Source: CAZIKF01 sp964539825
GTDB lineage: Bacteria; Muiribacteriota; UBA6191
Direction of reading: 5' to 3'
Assembly: GCA_964539825.1 (NCBI GenBank)
Contig: CAZIKF010000024.1
Span: forward strand, 7,296 to 71,295
Length of the DNA: 64,000 bases
Both the position numbers and the translations under genes were made by a program. Under the pieces are notes generated by a model. It was not told the DNA's origin and ran no database searches. It worked only from the letters and a program-made list of their open reading frames with translations. Shown here in pieces: positions 44,344 to 53,797 of this stretch (the first letter of the stretch is position 1; each line of letters opens with the position of its first letter).

Positions 44344-45534
44344 ATGAAAGTTCTTGTCCTCAATAGCGGAAGTTCTAGCTTGAAGTTTGCACTTTGCGAT
44401 ACCTCCACTGAGGAATGTCCAGTTCGGGGACAGGTGGATGCCCTTGGCCAGGACCACGCAGCTTTGAAATTTCAGGCTGGCCAAGACATTTATGAAAAAA
44501 AAGTACCTGGGGCCGACCACATAAAAGCCCTCGAGGAAATCTTGGAGTATTTTCAAGCCCAAAACATTGACAGTGATGATTTTGAGGCGATCGGGCATCG
44601 AATCGTGCATGGTGGTGAAAAATTCGTGGAAGCAACTGTAATTGATGACGAGGTAATTGGAGCGATCAAAGACTGTATTAATTTGGCCCCTCTTCATAAT
44701 CCCGCTAACCTTATGGGAGTGGAGGTAGGCCGGAAGGTCTTTCCTGAGAAGCCCCAGGTGGCGGTATTTGATACCGCCTTTCATCAGACCATTCCTCCGA
44801 TAGCCTACCGCTATTCGCTGCCCACCTACCTTTATGAGAGCCACGGTGTCCGCAAATATGGCTTTCACGGGACGTCACATCGCTATGTGGTCAATCAAGC
44901 CGCAAAAATGCTCAATAAGCCTCTATCCCGTTGCTGTTTCATCTCTGCCCACCTGGGCAATGGGTGTAGTGCTACTGCCGTAAAGTATGGCAATAGCGTA
45001 GACACCACCATGGGATTAACTCCCCTTGATGGCCTGGTCATGGGAACGCGATCAGGAAATGTTGATCCGGGACTTCATGAGTATTTGACCAGGATTATGG
45101 GCTGGAATATTCACCAGATTAACGATGTTCTTAACAAAAAGTCGGGACTCTTGGGAATTTCAGGACTCAGTTCGGATATGCGAGAGATCACCACGGCAGC
45201 CAAAAATGGTCACCTGGGCGCTAAGCTGGCCGCTGAAGTTTTTTCCTACCATCTGGCTCAGTCCATTGCTTCACTTTCCATAAACTTCACCCACCTGGAT
45301 GCTCTGGTATTAACCGGGGGGATTGGTGAACATTCCACTACTGTGAGAGCCATGGCGATTCCTCTCTTGCAGATCCTGGGGTTTAGCCTGGATGTATTAA
45401 GAAATGAAGTGGACGGAAAGCATACCAGGGGGGTTATTACGATTGAGGGCTGGTCTCCCATGGCAATCATCGTGAAGACGAATGAAGAGCTTCAGATCGC
45501 ACTTGATGTTGAAGCCTTGTTGGGATCGAAGTGA
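44344..45534 (+). CDS. ackA: Acetate kinase
   Basis: A 396-residue cytoplasmic enzyme converting acetyl phosphate plus ADP to acetate plus ATP (and the reverse). The opening VLNSGSSSLKFAL phosphate loop, IGHRIVHGGEKF, FDTAFHQTIPP, YGFHGTSHRYV, the SAHLGNGCSATAV segment, GTRSGNVDPG and TGGIGEHS motifs are all present, and the length is exactly typical. No phosphotransacetylase gene is adjacent, so the partner is encoded elsewhere or a phosphoketolase supplies acetyl phosphate. Confidence 0.97.
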   Translation: MKVLVLNSGSSSLKFALCDTSTEECPVRGQVDALGQDHAALKFQAGQDIYEKKVPGADHIKALEEILEYFQAQNIDSDDFEAIGHRIVHGGEKFVEATVIDDEVIGAIKDCINLAPLHNPANLMGVEVGRKVFPEKPQVAVFDTAFHQTIPPIAYRYSLPTYLYESHGVRKYGFHGTSHRYVVNQAAKMLNKPLSRCCFISAHLGNGCSATAVKYGNSVDTTMGLTPLDGLVMGTRSGNVDPGLHEYLTRIMGWNIHQINDVLNKKSGLLGISGLSSDMREITTAAKNGHLGAKLAAEVFSYHLAQSIASLSINFTHLDALVLTGGIGEHSTTVRAMAIPLLQILGFSLDVLRNEVDGKHTRGVITIEGWSPMAIIVKTNEELQIALDVEALLGSK

Positions 45535-45607
45535 AAGAGCTCATGCCCCTTCCTTTGTAAGTCCTATTTGTTTTCGTGCTAGTATTACTGAAGGAGCGAG
45601 TTAATCG

Positions 45608-46183
45608 ATGATCGAACAGCGAATCTGTCCTGAGTGTAGCCTCCCGCTAGAATCCACTAACATCGGGGATGTGGAACTTGATTTCTGTAGTAGCTGTCAG
45701 GGAATTTGGTTCGATCACAACGAGTTAAAGAGCATTACACCTAAGAATTCGCAAAGTCCGCCCGAATTCTCTGGTCTCTTATCCCGTTCTTTGAAATCTG
45801 TTGACAACAGAAAGAGGAATTGCCCTTCCTGCCAGTCTCTTATGAGTGTGAAGCAGCGGCATGGAGTGGAGTTGGACCTTTGCCAGCGGTGTGGAGGAAT
45901 TTGGCTCGATGGGGGAGAGCTTAGAATTGTTCTTGAAACCTTACAGCAGGAAAAAATCCGCCTTGAAAAAGTAGATTTAGCGACCCGTAAAGTTTTGGAT
46001 AAAGATCTGGGGGTAAAACCGGGAAGTCCCCGACCAGCACTCGCCCACGACCCTTCCCTTGATCCGGAACACATCATGGGTCCTATGCACCGAGGAGTCT
46101 CTCGACCCACAGTTCAAGCAGGTCTCCTGGAGGTGGGTATGGAAACTCTGAGTGCACTGTTCTATAGTATTTTGGATCCCTGA
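45608..46183 (+). CDS. Double zf-TFIIB zinc-knuckle protein
   Basis: A 191-residue cytoplasmic protein with two copies of the zf-TFIIB domain: CPECSLPL ... FCSSCQGIWFDHNEL (about 8-38) and CPSCQSLM ... LCQRCGGIWLDGGEL (about 75-102). Each should bind one zinc ion. The C-terminal 80 residues are proline-rich and low in structure. Proteins of this kind are common and unstudied. GAAGGAGCGAG lies upstream of the ATG. Confidence 0.8.
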   Translation: MIEQRICPECSLPLESTNIGDVELDFCSSCQGIWFDHNELKSITPKNSQSPPEFSGLLSRSLKSVDNRKRNCPSCQSLMSVKQRHGVELDLCQRCGGIWLDGGELRIVLETLQQEKIRLEKVDLATRKVLDKDLGVKPGSPRPALAHDPSLDPEHIMGPMHRGVSRPTVQAGLLEVGMETLSALFYSILDP

Positions 46184-46308
46184 TTCATCGCCCTGAAGTA
46201 AATCAGAAAAACTCATTTACCCCCTTCTTACCAGTTAAGAGAGATTTGCGGGATCGAGAGATTTTGAGTAGGATTTCCACAGTGTCCCTTTAAATTCCCG
46301 GCCTGACG

Positions 46309-47262
46309 ATGGATTCTGATCTTCAAGAAATATTAGTAGAGCTTCGATCTACTGATTGGGAGCAGAAGCTACGGGATTGTAAAACTCGGAAGATTAGAGA
46401 TCAGGTGGCTGAGGCATCTGAAAAGGACTCCAAATTTGATTCCTTTGAACAGCTGCCTGATCAAATCAAACACACTGTTCATAAAAGAGTTGGTTGGACA
46501 TCCCTGGGTTTCTTACTCTTCTTTATCGCGGTTGTCATGGGAATTGGAGTTCAAGGATTTACCTACACCGAATTCGCAGGAATTTTTATCATGTATTTCA
46601 TTTTTATAAGCTGGTTCACAGGAAAGGTGACCCGGATGACCCTGGAGAAGACCAATAAAAGGAGGTTGGAAGAAGCTATGGAGGAGTTGGCACTAAACCC
46701 GGGAGGGGTTTTTGGACCAAAGGATTTACTCCAATTTTGGAAAGATGAAGTTCAAGCTAACCTTAACAACCTCAGCTCCAAGGTTGAGGGAAGGCTGACA
46801 GAGGTCACTTCAACTATGACTGAATGTGAGGCTATTCAAACTGACCTCAAGAATTTTGAAGAAGTTCATACTCCAGAGGCAACCCTGGCTCAGCTTCAGG
46901 AAAAAGTTTCTCAACTAAAAATAATCAAAGATGAAGCAAAGAAGGTTTCTCAAATAATCCTGACAGTTCGAAATGGGTTCGCGGAAAAGATCGCGCAGCT
47001 AGAGAAGTTAATAGGGCTCCAAGAGCAAAAGGAAAAGGAAGCATTAGAAAAGAAGAGGAAGTTAGAGGATACCCAGGAGAGGATTCAAGAGCTAAACCTT
47101 AAGATCTCAAAAGTGTTGGGAGATTCAAATCTACAATTGGACAGGTGGGAAGAGGATAAGGACCAGGTCAGGGTGGAGCTTCAGGCACTGATGATCTCTT
47201 TCGAAAACCAGCTACTAGAGGCAAAGAGCTATGTACAAGCTCAATTGGAGTTAGGAATCTGA
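46309..47262 (+). CDS. Membrane-anchored coiled-coil protein
   Basis: A 317-residue protein. After a polar N-terminal segment, two closely spaced helices (about 64-82 and 87-103) cross the membrane; the C-terminal 200 residues are a nearly continuous coiled coil, rich in E, K, L and Q heptads (for example TLAQLQEKVSQLKIIKDEAK). No enzyme motif. It starts a run of unrecognised membrane-linked genes on the plus strand that continues to 49490. Confidence 0.62.
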   Translation: MDSDLQEILVELRSTDWEQKLRDCKTRKIRDQVAEASEKDSKFDSFEQLPDQIKHTVHKRVGWTSLGFLLFFIAVVMGIGVQGFTYTEFAGIFIMYFIFISWFTGKVTRMTLEKTNKRRLEEAMEELALNPGGVFGPKDLLQFWKDEVQANLNNLSSKVEGRLTEVTSTMTECEAIQTDLKNFEEVHTPEATLAQLQEKVSQLKIIKDEAKKVSQIILTVRNGFAEKIAQLEKLIGLQEQKEKEALEKKRKLEDTQERIQELNLKISKVLGDSNLQLDRWEEDKDQVRVELQALMISFENQLLEAKSYVQAQLELGI

Positions 47263-47334
47263 GTGTCAACTTCTCTACTCCCCATCTCTGAAATCTAAAA
47301 AGCCAGTAAATCTTAAGGAAGCCTTTAGGGAGCT

Positions 47335-48396
47335 ATGAAACCAGGTCTAAATCCAAGTTCTAAACAGATCTCCGGGGGTGGACCGATCCTGATATACCTC
47401 TTGGTTTTCTGTGGGATGTTTTTTTCAGAGGGTGTGATTTTTAATGTGAAATTAATCCAGACTCTTTGGATCAAACAGCCACTACTTGTTCTCCCAGGTA
47501 TCCTCGGTACGCATGTTGCCTATGGAATCATGCTGATTTACTGTTTTGATCTGGTTCTTCGCCATGGATTCCAGAGTTTTAAGGGAATCTATCTGACAGG
47601 ATGCATTTATGGATTGATCAATGAAGGAATTTTTGCGGATCTGATTTTCAAACCCGGGTTCCTACCTTCCAGTATAGGACTTTCAGTAGATCGACTCCTG
47701 TTTCCCGCATTGTCCTGGCATCCCCTTCTCGACTTCGTACTCGTGTGGTGGATGGTGAATCGTCTCTTGTCCGGTAGACTAGGGCTAGAACGAAAAATTC
47801 CATCGCTCAAGGGTATATTCTTTATGGGATTCTTTTGCCTTTACTGGCATCTCTGGAGCCATTCCCTCATTTTAAAAAACCTGCTTCCTGATGGAATTCT
47901 TCCCGAAATCAGAGTGCTTTGGATCTTATACCCAATTTGCACCCTGGCAGTTCTCTTGGCTCTAATGAATGGCAAAAGCTTTGTTTTGAAGCCCATACTG
48001 ACGCATCGCGTCCGTTTGGGTATGACCCTATTGTTGGGGCTTCTTTTTATTCTACGGGCGGTGATGATCGCAAGTCCCATCCCCCTCCTTTCTTTCCTAC
48101 TTATTCTGTTTCTGGTCTGGATTTCTTCCACACAATACCAGGAAGGAGTGCCATTGAAGATAGAATCTAGCCCCCTTGCAATCAGCAGATCAAACCTGGC
48201 TTTGAGCTCTTTTTTTATCTTGGTATTTATGACCTTTCTATCGCTTAACTGTTCCAGTGGAAAATGGCTATTCGTGTGGGAAAAATTGGGAGCAATCCTG
48301 ATACTGATGTGGTTGATCATATCTGCGGTACTATTTCTGTTTGTCCTTCTTATGAGTCTCAAAAAATGGCTTCAATCCAGGCTTTTGAGTCCCTGA
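47335..48396 (+). CDS. Polytopic membrane protein, unrecognised
   Basis: A 353-residue protein with about nine to ten hydrophobic segments spread evenly over its length. Notable polar residues inside the membrane part are GLINEGIFADL and LSWHPLLDFVLVWWM, which may matter for function. There is no transporter signature. It starts 72 bases after the coiled-coil gene. TTTAGGGAGCT before the ATG gives a plausible ribosome binding site. Confidence 0.6.
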   Translation: MKPGLNPSSKQISGGGPILIYLLVFCGMFFSEGVIFNVKLIQTLWIKQPLLVLPGILGTHVAYGIMLIYCFDLVLRHGFQSFKGIYLTGCIYGLINEGIFADLIFKPGFLPSSIGLSVDRLLFPALSWHPLLDFVLVWWMVNRLLSGRLGLERKIPSLKGIFFMGFFCLYWHLWSHSLILKNLLPDGILPEIRVLWILYPICTLAVLLALMNGKSFVLKPILTHRVRLGMTLLLGLLFILRAVMIASPIPLLSFLLILFLVWISSTQYQEGVPLKIESSPLAISRSNLALSSFFILVFMTFLSLNCSSGKWLFVWEKLGAILILMWLIISAVLFLFVLLMSLKKWLQSRLLSP

Positions 48397-48515
48397 AAGT
48401 CTCTCTAACTTTGATTCAAAGGTTGTTTCGCTTCGTTTCTATCGATTCATAATTGGTTCTTTCAAGGCCTTAAGAATTGGGTAAATGGCAACCTCCGAGT
48501 TAGACTTCAATCCTG

Positions 48516-49490
48516 ATGTATAGATATATGAAAAACAGGGGTCTTTTCGGCTTTCGAGTCGCAGGCCCTATAGGACTCGTTCTCCTGGCAGTCTTCCTGG
48601 GAATCTGGTTTGACACCAGGCGAATGAGTTCCTTTTGTTTTAGCGAAGCTCTATCTGAATCTCCAGACTGTCCAAGAGGATACCGAAGAATGAGGCTTGG
48701 ACACTCAAAGTCATCCCTCGCTAACGATCCATATTTCCATGGAATTCTAAAGATTTATAAATCCATAGAGGGAAAGAAATATCCAGATGATTCAGAGAGT
48801 TTCTTGTTTGACGACGGCACAAATGAGTCCCTTGGAAAGGCTTTAAAGGAGCTTTCAAGTTTTGATCCCCTGGATTTTCTTCAGGAAGAAGGTGCTCAGG
48901 AAATCACAGCGGATTTTCGCAAGGCACGGTTGGTTTTGAGTCTGACCAGGCATCACCTTAAATCCGGTGGCAGCATCCCGATCGACCCCGTACTTTTCTG
49001 TAAGGGTCTACTCAACTTCATTGCTCACGTAGATCGGCAGGATGCAATCCTCGTTGAATTAATGGTTGGGATTAGTTTGCGAAGTAAATTCCTTGAGATT
49101 TTGAATCTCCTTAAGCAGAAGGTAGAGTTAGATTTGAATGCGAAGAACCAAATTAGAAGAGCACTTGAGGATAGCGTCAAGCTTCGCTCCACACTGGCTG
49201 CCACATTAAAATATGAAGAGTCGCAGACTCTGGAATTACTTAGGGTAGTGAAGAGAAAATTTCCAATTGCCTACCTGAATTTGTACCTTTTTAAGGGAGA
49301 TCCGGTAACCCAGTTAAAAGAGATATATCGAGATCCCAAAGCGACGGGAGAAAAGATTAAAGCAAAAAAATTCGATTTTAATTCCCTCCATCCTCTGGTG
49401 ATCACAGCAGTCCCCAACTTCTCACAAGCAAATACCAAATACGAGAAATATCTGCAAACGGAAGAACAATGGAAGTTAAGACTGCGATAG
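48516..49490 (+). CDS. Membrane-anchored protein of unknown function
   Basis: A 324-residue protein with one N-terminal transmembrane helix (about 17-30) and a long soluble helical domain on the outer face; two cysteines (FCFSEALSESPDC) lie just after the anchor. No known domain. Its plan resembles the gene at 39132-40244 (anchor plus helices), but sequence likeness is not evident by eye. Last of the plus-strand run. Confidence 0.55.
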   Translation: MYRYMKNRGLFGFRVAGPIGLVLLAVFLGIWFDTRRMSSFCFSEALSESPDCPRGYRRMRLGHSKSSLANDPYFHGILKIYKSIEGKKYPDDSESFLFDDGTNESLGKALKELSSFDPLDFLQEEGAQEITADFRKARLVLSLTRHHLKSGGSIPIDPVLFCKGLLNFIAHVDRQDAILVELMVGISLRSKFLEILNLLKQKVELDLNAKNQIRRALEDSVKLRSTLAATLKYEESQTLELLRVVKRKFPIAYLNLYLFKGDPVTQLKEIYRDPKATGEKIKAKKFDFNSLHPLVITAVPNFSQANTKYEKYLQTEEQWKLRLR

Positions 49491-49560
49491 CGTCCCACAC
49501 ATCCAGGGATTGAAAGGAAAACTCTCAAATCCCACAATTGGAATTTCACTTCTATTCTGC

Positions 49561-50352
49561 TCAGGAAAAAAAATTAAGAATCATCGTTGAGAACATCGAA
49601 TATACAAGCCAGACCCAGGGTAGGAGAAAGCATAAGATCGCGAGCATACCTACAAATCCACCCATGGTAATTGGTATGTGGAACTTGGATTTCCAGGTCA
49701 GCTTGAGTGATTTCTTAGGAGGTTGTTTAGGTGCTGGTTTTCTTGGTTTGGCTACCGGTTTTATAGCAGGTTCAGGCTCTTCTGCTGATTCATAAACCAC
49801 GAACCCCTCGTGTGGTTGTGGTTTCGGCCGGACCTCTGGGGGTGGCTTGGGCCGGGAAGGTCTCAAAGGCTGCACGATAGCTTTTCGGAGTTCAATTCCA
49901 TCTACGGAAAAGGAGTCTGCCAAAATGTTCGCGGTGGATTCAGTCTTTTCCTTCCTTACTTCTGGTCTTTCTTCTATGGGGGGTTGAGTAGTTTCTAACA
50001 GGGGCTGCCCCACCTGAAAGGAGGACGCTAGGATGCTAACTGCAGAATCATCTATCTCGCTGTCAAAATCCTGTCCTTCAAGAGCTGACTGATCACCTGG
50101 TTCCAGCTCCGAATGCGTAATTGAGTCCTCGGAATCTGGCTGAGTTGGCATTTCGATGTGATGTCTTTGTGCCACCCATTCATGAATACTCTTGCAGTAC
50201 TTGATCCAGCGATCAGAAGAGTGCGGATTTACAATTTCATGCTGCAGGAAAGATAAAAAAGAGTTCGCGTCGAGATTCGGTTCAGCCGCGGCCAGCCTTA
50301 AGAGTTCAGCCTTTTTGACCTCATTGGTCTCAACTGAGATTTGCCGATGCAT
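49561..50352 (-). CDS. Tail-anchored proline-rich protein
   Basis: A 263-residue protein. The N-terminal 70 residues are helical with a tryptophan-containing end (CKSIHEWVAQRHH). Residues 75-215 are disordered, acidic then basic-proline rich (PLRPSRPKPPPEVRPKPQPH, KPRKPAPKQPPKK). A C-terminal hydrophobic helix (about 232-258) would anchor it with the bulk in the cytoplasm. An internal near-repeat, SILASSFQV and NILADSFSV, may be a short binding motif. No family recognised. Confidence 0.58.
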   Translation of the reverse strand: MHRQISVETNEVKKAELLRLAAAEPNLDANSFLSFLQHEIVNPHSSDRWIKYCKSIHEWVAQRHHIEMPTQPDSEDSITHSELEPGDQSALEGQDFDSEIDDSAVSILASSFQVGQPLLETTQPPIEERPEVRKEKTESTANILADSFSVDGIELRKAIVQPLRPSRPKPPPEVRPKPQPHEGFVVYESAEEPEPAIKPVAKPRKPAPKQPPKKSLKLTWKSKFHIPITMGGFVGMLAILCFLLPWVWLVYSMFSTMILNFFS

Positions 50353-50549
50353 TTCCTATCCCATTTAGTAAAACTGTGAGCCCCCTATTTATAATCATAA
50401 CCCAATAAATTAATAAGTCAGTCCCCTTTTTATCGGCTTTTCGATTCCACTAATTTCTAAGGTAAATTGTGAAGGTCAGAGGTTCATGGTAGTTTTACAC
50501 TTCTGGGTGTCCACCCCAGCAATCGGTATTAAGAATTCATGGGATTGGG

Positions 50550-51398
50550 ATGGGTATGAAGCAAGTTGAGAATATTTTTAGTCCAGAAACCCTGGAGCAA
50601 ATTAAATTAGCGATAACTGCTTATGGTCTGAAAATCCTGGGTGCCCTGGCTGTTTTCTTCGTGGGTAAATGGATCGCAAGAGTCCTGTCAAACCTGGCTG
50701 CTACAATTCTTGAGAAGTCCCATGTAGACGAGACCTTTTCCCAGTTCATGGCAAACCTCATCTATTACGGGTTGTTGATAGTGGTGATTCTAACAACTCT
50801 GGCTCAACTGGGAGTTCAAACGACTTCTTTTCTCGCGATTCTTGGATCCGCTGGTTTGGCGATTGGGCTTGCTCTGCAAGGCTCCCTGGGTAATTTTGCC
50901 GCTGGAGTTCTCTTGATTATTTTTCGTCCTTTTCAAGTTGGAGAATACATTGAAGGGGCGGGGGTTGGGGGAACAGTCCATGAAATCAAGCTCTTAGTGA
51001 CCCAATTGAATACCCCCGATAACAAGGTGTTGTTCGTTCCGAATGGAAAACTCATGGGTGATAACATCACAAACTATTCACGCAATCCAACCAGGCGTTG
51101 TGACATGATCCTGGGTGTTTCCTATGACGATGATATCGATAGGGTACGCGCCATCATCGAGGATGTCTTAGGTAAAGAAGAGAGAATTTTAGAAGAGCCT
51201 GAACCAATTGTGGGATTAATTGAGTTTGGAGAGAGCAGTGTGAATTTTACGGTTCGGCCATGGGTCAATACTTCTGATTTTCTCACGACAAAAATGGACT
51301 TGCTCGCTGAATTTAAAAGGCGATTTGATACAGAAGGAATCTCCATCCCCTATCCCCAACAGGATATCCATTTGCACCAGGTCAAAGCGGGGTCTTAA
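50550..51398 (+). CDS. mscS: MscS-type mechanosensitive channel
   Basis: A 282-residue inner membrane protein that opens under tension to release solutes. Three helices near the N-terminus are followed by the pore helix LGSAGLAIGLALQGSLGNFA (Gly/Ala-packed TM3), the beta domain starting FRPFQVGEYIE, VPNGKLMGDNITNYSRNPTR, and the mixed C-terminal domain. Length and order match small E. coli MscS-type channels. A second ATG two codons on (50556) is an equally likely start. The symbol marks the family only. Confidence 0.9.
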   Translation: MGMKQVENIFSPETLEQIKLAITAYGLKILGALAVFFVGKWIARVLSNLAATILEKSHVDETFSQFMANLIYYGLLIVVILTTLAQLGVQTTSFLAILGSAGLAIGLALQGSLGNFAAGVLLIIFRPFQVGEYIEGAGVGGTVHEIKLLVTQLNTPDNKVLFVPNGKLMGDNITNYSRNPTRRCDMILGVSYDDDIDRVRAIIEDVLGKEERILEEPEPIVGLIEFGESSVNFTVRPWVNTSDFLTTKMDLLAEFKRRFDTEGISIPYPQQDIHLHQVKAGS

Positions 51399-51521
51399 GT
51401 GAGCGGCGAACGAACGGGTCCTTCCCTTATTATTCTGCCTGACTGCTTCGCTGCGCAAGGGTCAAAACGAGGGAAATACAGAGCAAGACAAATGCTGCGG
51501 AGCTCACTTTTCCTGACTCTA

Positions 51522-51698
51522 CTACACTTTGATATCGATTCGAGTACCAATTCCTTCAGGACGTAAATCATTTCCAGGGGAATTAAGAGTGACACTCTGC
51601 AATTGTTCCCCCGGAGTTTGGATTGCCACCTGCGGCTTGTTTACTTCCTGAATTTGAGGTGATAGGAGAGAATCTCCGCAATCTCCGATTGCTGCCAT
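51522..51698 (-). CDS. Small 58-residue protein
   Basis: ATG 51698 is preceded by AGAAGGAACCTTAA, a good ribosome binding site, and reads MAAIGDCGDSLLSPQIQEVN, then a glutamine/proline-rich middle and GIGTRIDIKV before the stop at 51522. The composition is protein-like with no rare-codon clusters evident, and the frame lies in a 480-base space otherwise empty between mscS and the UDG gene. It has no signal peptide. Function unknown. Confidence 0.5.
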   Translation of the reverse strand: MAAIGDCGDSLLSPQIQEVNKPQVAIQTPGEQLQSVTLNSPGNDLRPEGIGTRIDIKV

Positions 51699-51882
51699 TT
51701 AAGGTTCCTTCTGTATTTGGAAATCCCTGCCCAAGAAATTCCGATTTAGTAACGCTCTCCTCTATAGCATAGGGTAGTGGGATGGTTTGGTGAACCCTCG
51801 CGGCCGAAAACTATGAGAAAGGGATTCAAAAATCTAAGAACCAGCCTTCTTTCTATGCTTTCTAAAATGGGTACAGCTTCTA

Positions 51883-52470
51883 TTAACTGCCGGAAAGCGC
51901 TTTTGTCACTGCTTCTCTTAAGATGGGTAATACTTCTTCTCCAAACCATGAATTTTTTCTAATCCAGAGGGTATTTCTCGGTGAAGGATGAGGTGTAGGG
52001 ATGTAAAGCGGACCATAATCGCGAAAGTGCCTGACAGTTTCGGTGAGACTTTTCTTGCGTCTGTCTTTGAGGTGATAGGCCTGAGCGTATTGACCAACGA
52101 GTAAGGTTAGCACGACATTTGGGAGTAGATTCAATAAATTGTGCATCCAGAGCTCGCTACATTCCTTTCTGGGTGGGAGATCACCTGATCTGCCCTTTCC
52201 CGGGTAACAAAATCCCATGGGTATGATCGCGATCTTCTTGTCATCGTAGAATACATCCTTATCGATTCCCATCCACTCTCTTAACCGATTACCGCTTGGA
52301 TCATTCCAGGGGATTGAAGTCTTGTGCACCCGTGTCCCAGGGGCCTGTCCAACAATGAGAATTTTCGAAGTCTTTTGAGCAAAGAGGATTGGATTGGGAC
52401 CCAGGGGCAATTCCTTCTCACACGCTCTACAGGCCCTGACTTCCTGCAATAGAGATTCCAATTGATCCAT
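51883..52470 (-). CDS. Uracil-DNA glycosylase family protein
   Basis: A 195-residue protein of the UDG superfamily (COG1573-like). Motif A is ILIVGQAPGTRVHKTSIPWN, followed by DPSGNRLREWMG, and motif B is TPHPSPRN; the N-terminal CRAC pair is reminiscent of the family-4 iron-sulphur cysteines but only one CxxC is evident (CRACEK), so a cluster is not assured. It may remove uracil from DNA or act on another base. The ATG at 52470 has no strong ribosome binding site. Confidence 0.8.
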   Translation of the reverse strand: MDQLESLLQEVRACRACEKELPLGPNPILFAQKTSKILIVGQAPGTRVHKTSIPWNDPSGNRLREWMGIDKDVFYDDKKIAIIPMGFCYPGKGRSGDLPPRKECSELWMHNLLNLLPNVVLTLLVGQYAQAYHLKDRRKKSLTETVRHFRDYGPLYIPTPHPSPRNTLWIRKNSWFGEEVLPILREAVTKALSGS

Positions 52471-52522
52471 ATGAATGCCAGCTCGAAAAGTAGCCTATCC
52501 CCTTCTCCTTTGCGATGAAAGA

Positions 52523-52990
52523 TTAAACCAGACTTAACCTGAACTTTAGAAGAAGCTTCTGTAGAACCCAGGCGGGACCAATCAGTAGAAAAAAAAGATC
52601 CTGGAAAAAGGAGGGTTTTTTCCCCTCCCACTTGTGACCGATGAATTGACCGATCCAGGAGAGAATAAAAATAATGGAGCATACGGGAATCAAACTATCG
52701 GGACGCGCGGAATGCCAAGCCCATAGAAGATAGAAATTAACAAAGAAATAGAGTCCCATGGCCATGAATAGCTTGAAAGAGAATTTGAGGTAGAACAACA
52801 GACTTAGTGAGATGACCATAAGACAGCCATTCAGCCACGGTTTCTCAAGCCCCGGGATCGGTACAACATAAAGTAGCCCGGCAATGGAGAAAACAATCAG
52901 AGGAACGCAAACAAAGTGCATCCGCTGGTTCGCGGGGTTCTGGTGTGACTCCTGGTAAGTGGAAAACCAGTCAGCGATAGATGAACTCAT
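52523..52990 (-). CDS. Mpo1-like (YGL010w/DUF962) membrane protein
   Basis: A 155-residue protein with three to four hydrophobic helices. It carries the family signature WFSTYQESHQNPANQRMHFV near the start and QFIGHKWEGKKPSFFQDLFF near the end; the conserved histidines are those that bind iron in yeast Mpo1, a dioxygenase in fatty-acid alpha-oxidation of phytosphingosine. The bacterial role is unknown. GGGAGAATTC precedes the ATG. The UDG gene follows 52 bases on. Confidence 0.85.
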   Translation of the reverse strand: MSSSIADWFSTYQESHQNPANQRMHFVCVPLIVFSIAGLLYVVPIPGLEKPWLNGCLMVISLSLLFYLKFSFKLFMAMGLYFFVNFYLLWAWHSARPDSLIPVCSIIFILSWIGQFIGHKWEGKKPSFFQDLFFLLIGPAWVLQKLLLKFRLSLV

Positions 52991-53092
52991 TTTGAATTCT
53001 CCCTGTGAATTTCTCTATTTTATCAGGCAGTAAAGCAGCGTGTCGCTTTGATCTTTTGAGAAGTATGTGTGAGCCCTGAAATGAATGGAATA

Positions 53093-53797
53093 CTAGTAGG
53101 TGTCTTGTACCAGGTCAAAGAGCCTATCTTTGACTGATTGGCCCGTACTTTTTTCCACGAGTGGGGATCCGTGACACACAAGCAGACAGTTTGGTGGAAA
53201 TTTGATGAGATGCTCCAGCATCCACTTTTTGTATTCCCCTCGCTTCAGGACAAAAATATGCTTGAAGAGTCTCGAAATTCGAAGCCCCGGGGCAGCACCG
53301 CAAATCTTCAAAAATGCTCGCACGAGAAGCTTGCTCGGCAGCCTCTGTATATTAAAAAAGGAATCTCCAGTGATCCACAGACGTTTTCCATGTTCCTCTA
53401 CCATCACTAGCAACTCACCATTTCTGGTGGAGGGTAGTTTAAAAACCTGTACATGATCAGGTAATAAGGGGGTTAACTGAGAAACTGGCTCCAGGCATTG
53501 TCCCTTTTCCTGAAACTTTTCTAGAAAACTTCCATGACCAAAGCACCTGGCCCCGCCAAAAAACCTTTTCCATCTCGCAATACCCATATGATGAAAGATG
53601 TTGGGTGCAACTAAGAAGAGGTTTCCATTTGGAGTGAGTTGATCAGGAAGTGCTGGTGGAACGAGATTCGTGCCGGGGGATATAACCAGTAAGTCCTTCT
53701 CGTTTAGTCGCACAAAGAACTGATTCGATTCACCAGCACCTGCGGGATAGCTGCCATACCAACAACATTCAAAACCCTCTAATTTATGAATTTCCAT
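53093..53797 (-). CDS. Metallo-beta-lactamase-like protein (DUF4336-type)
   Basis: A 234-residue protein with the beta-sandwich layout of MBL-fold enzymes: FFVRLNEKDLLVISPG, a loop APNIFHHMGIARWKRFFGG with two histidines in place of the usual HxHxDH, LWITGDSFFNIQ, and VCHGSPL near the end. The metal site is thus reduced, as in the DUF4336 group of probably non-enzymatic or altered MBL proteins. No partner gene is evident. Confidence 0.62.
   Translation of the reverse strand: MEIHKLEGFECCWYGSYPAGAGESNQFFVRLNEKDLLVISPGTNLVPPALPDQLTPNGNLFLVAPNIFHHMGIARWKRFFGGARCFGHGSFLEKFQEKGQCLEPVSQLTPLLPDHVQVFKLPSTRNGELLVMVEEHGKRLWITGDSFFNIQRLPSKLLVRAFLKICGAAPGLRISRLFKHIFVLKRGEYKKWMLEHLIKFPPNCLLVCHGSPLVEKSTGQSVKDRLFDLVQDTY

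Noticed and set aside
44338..44868. Long open frame on the minus strand over ackA
   Set aside because: It lies fully inside the acetate kinase gene, which has every family motif; it is a frame shadow.
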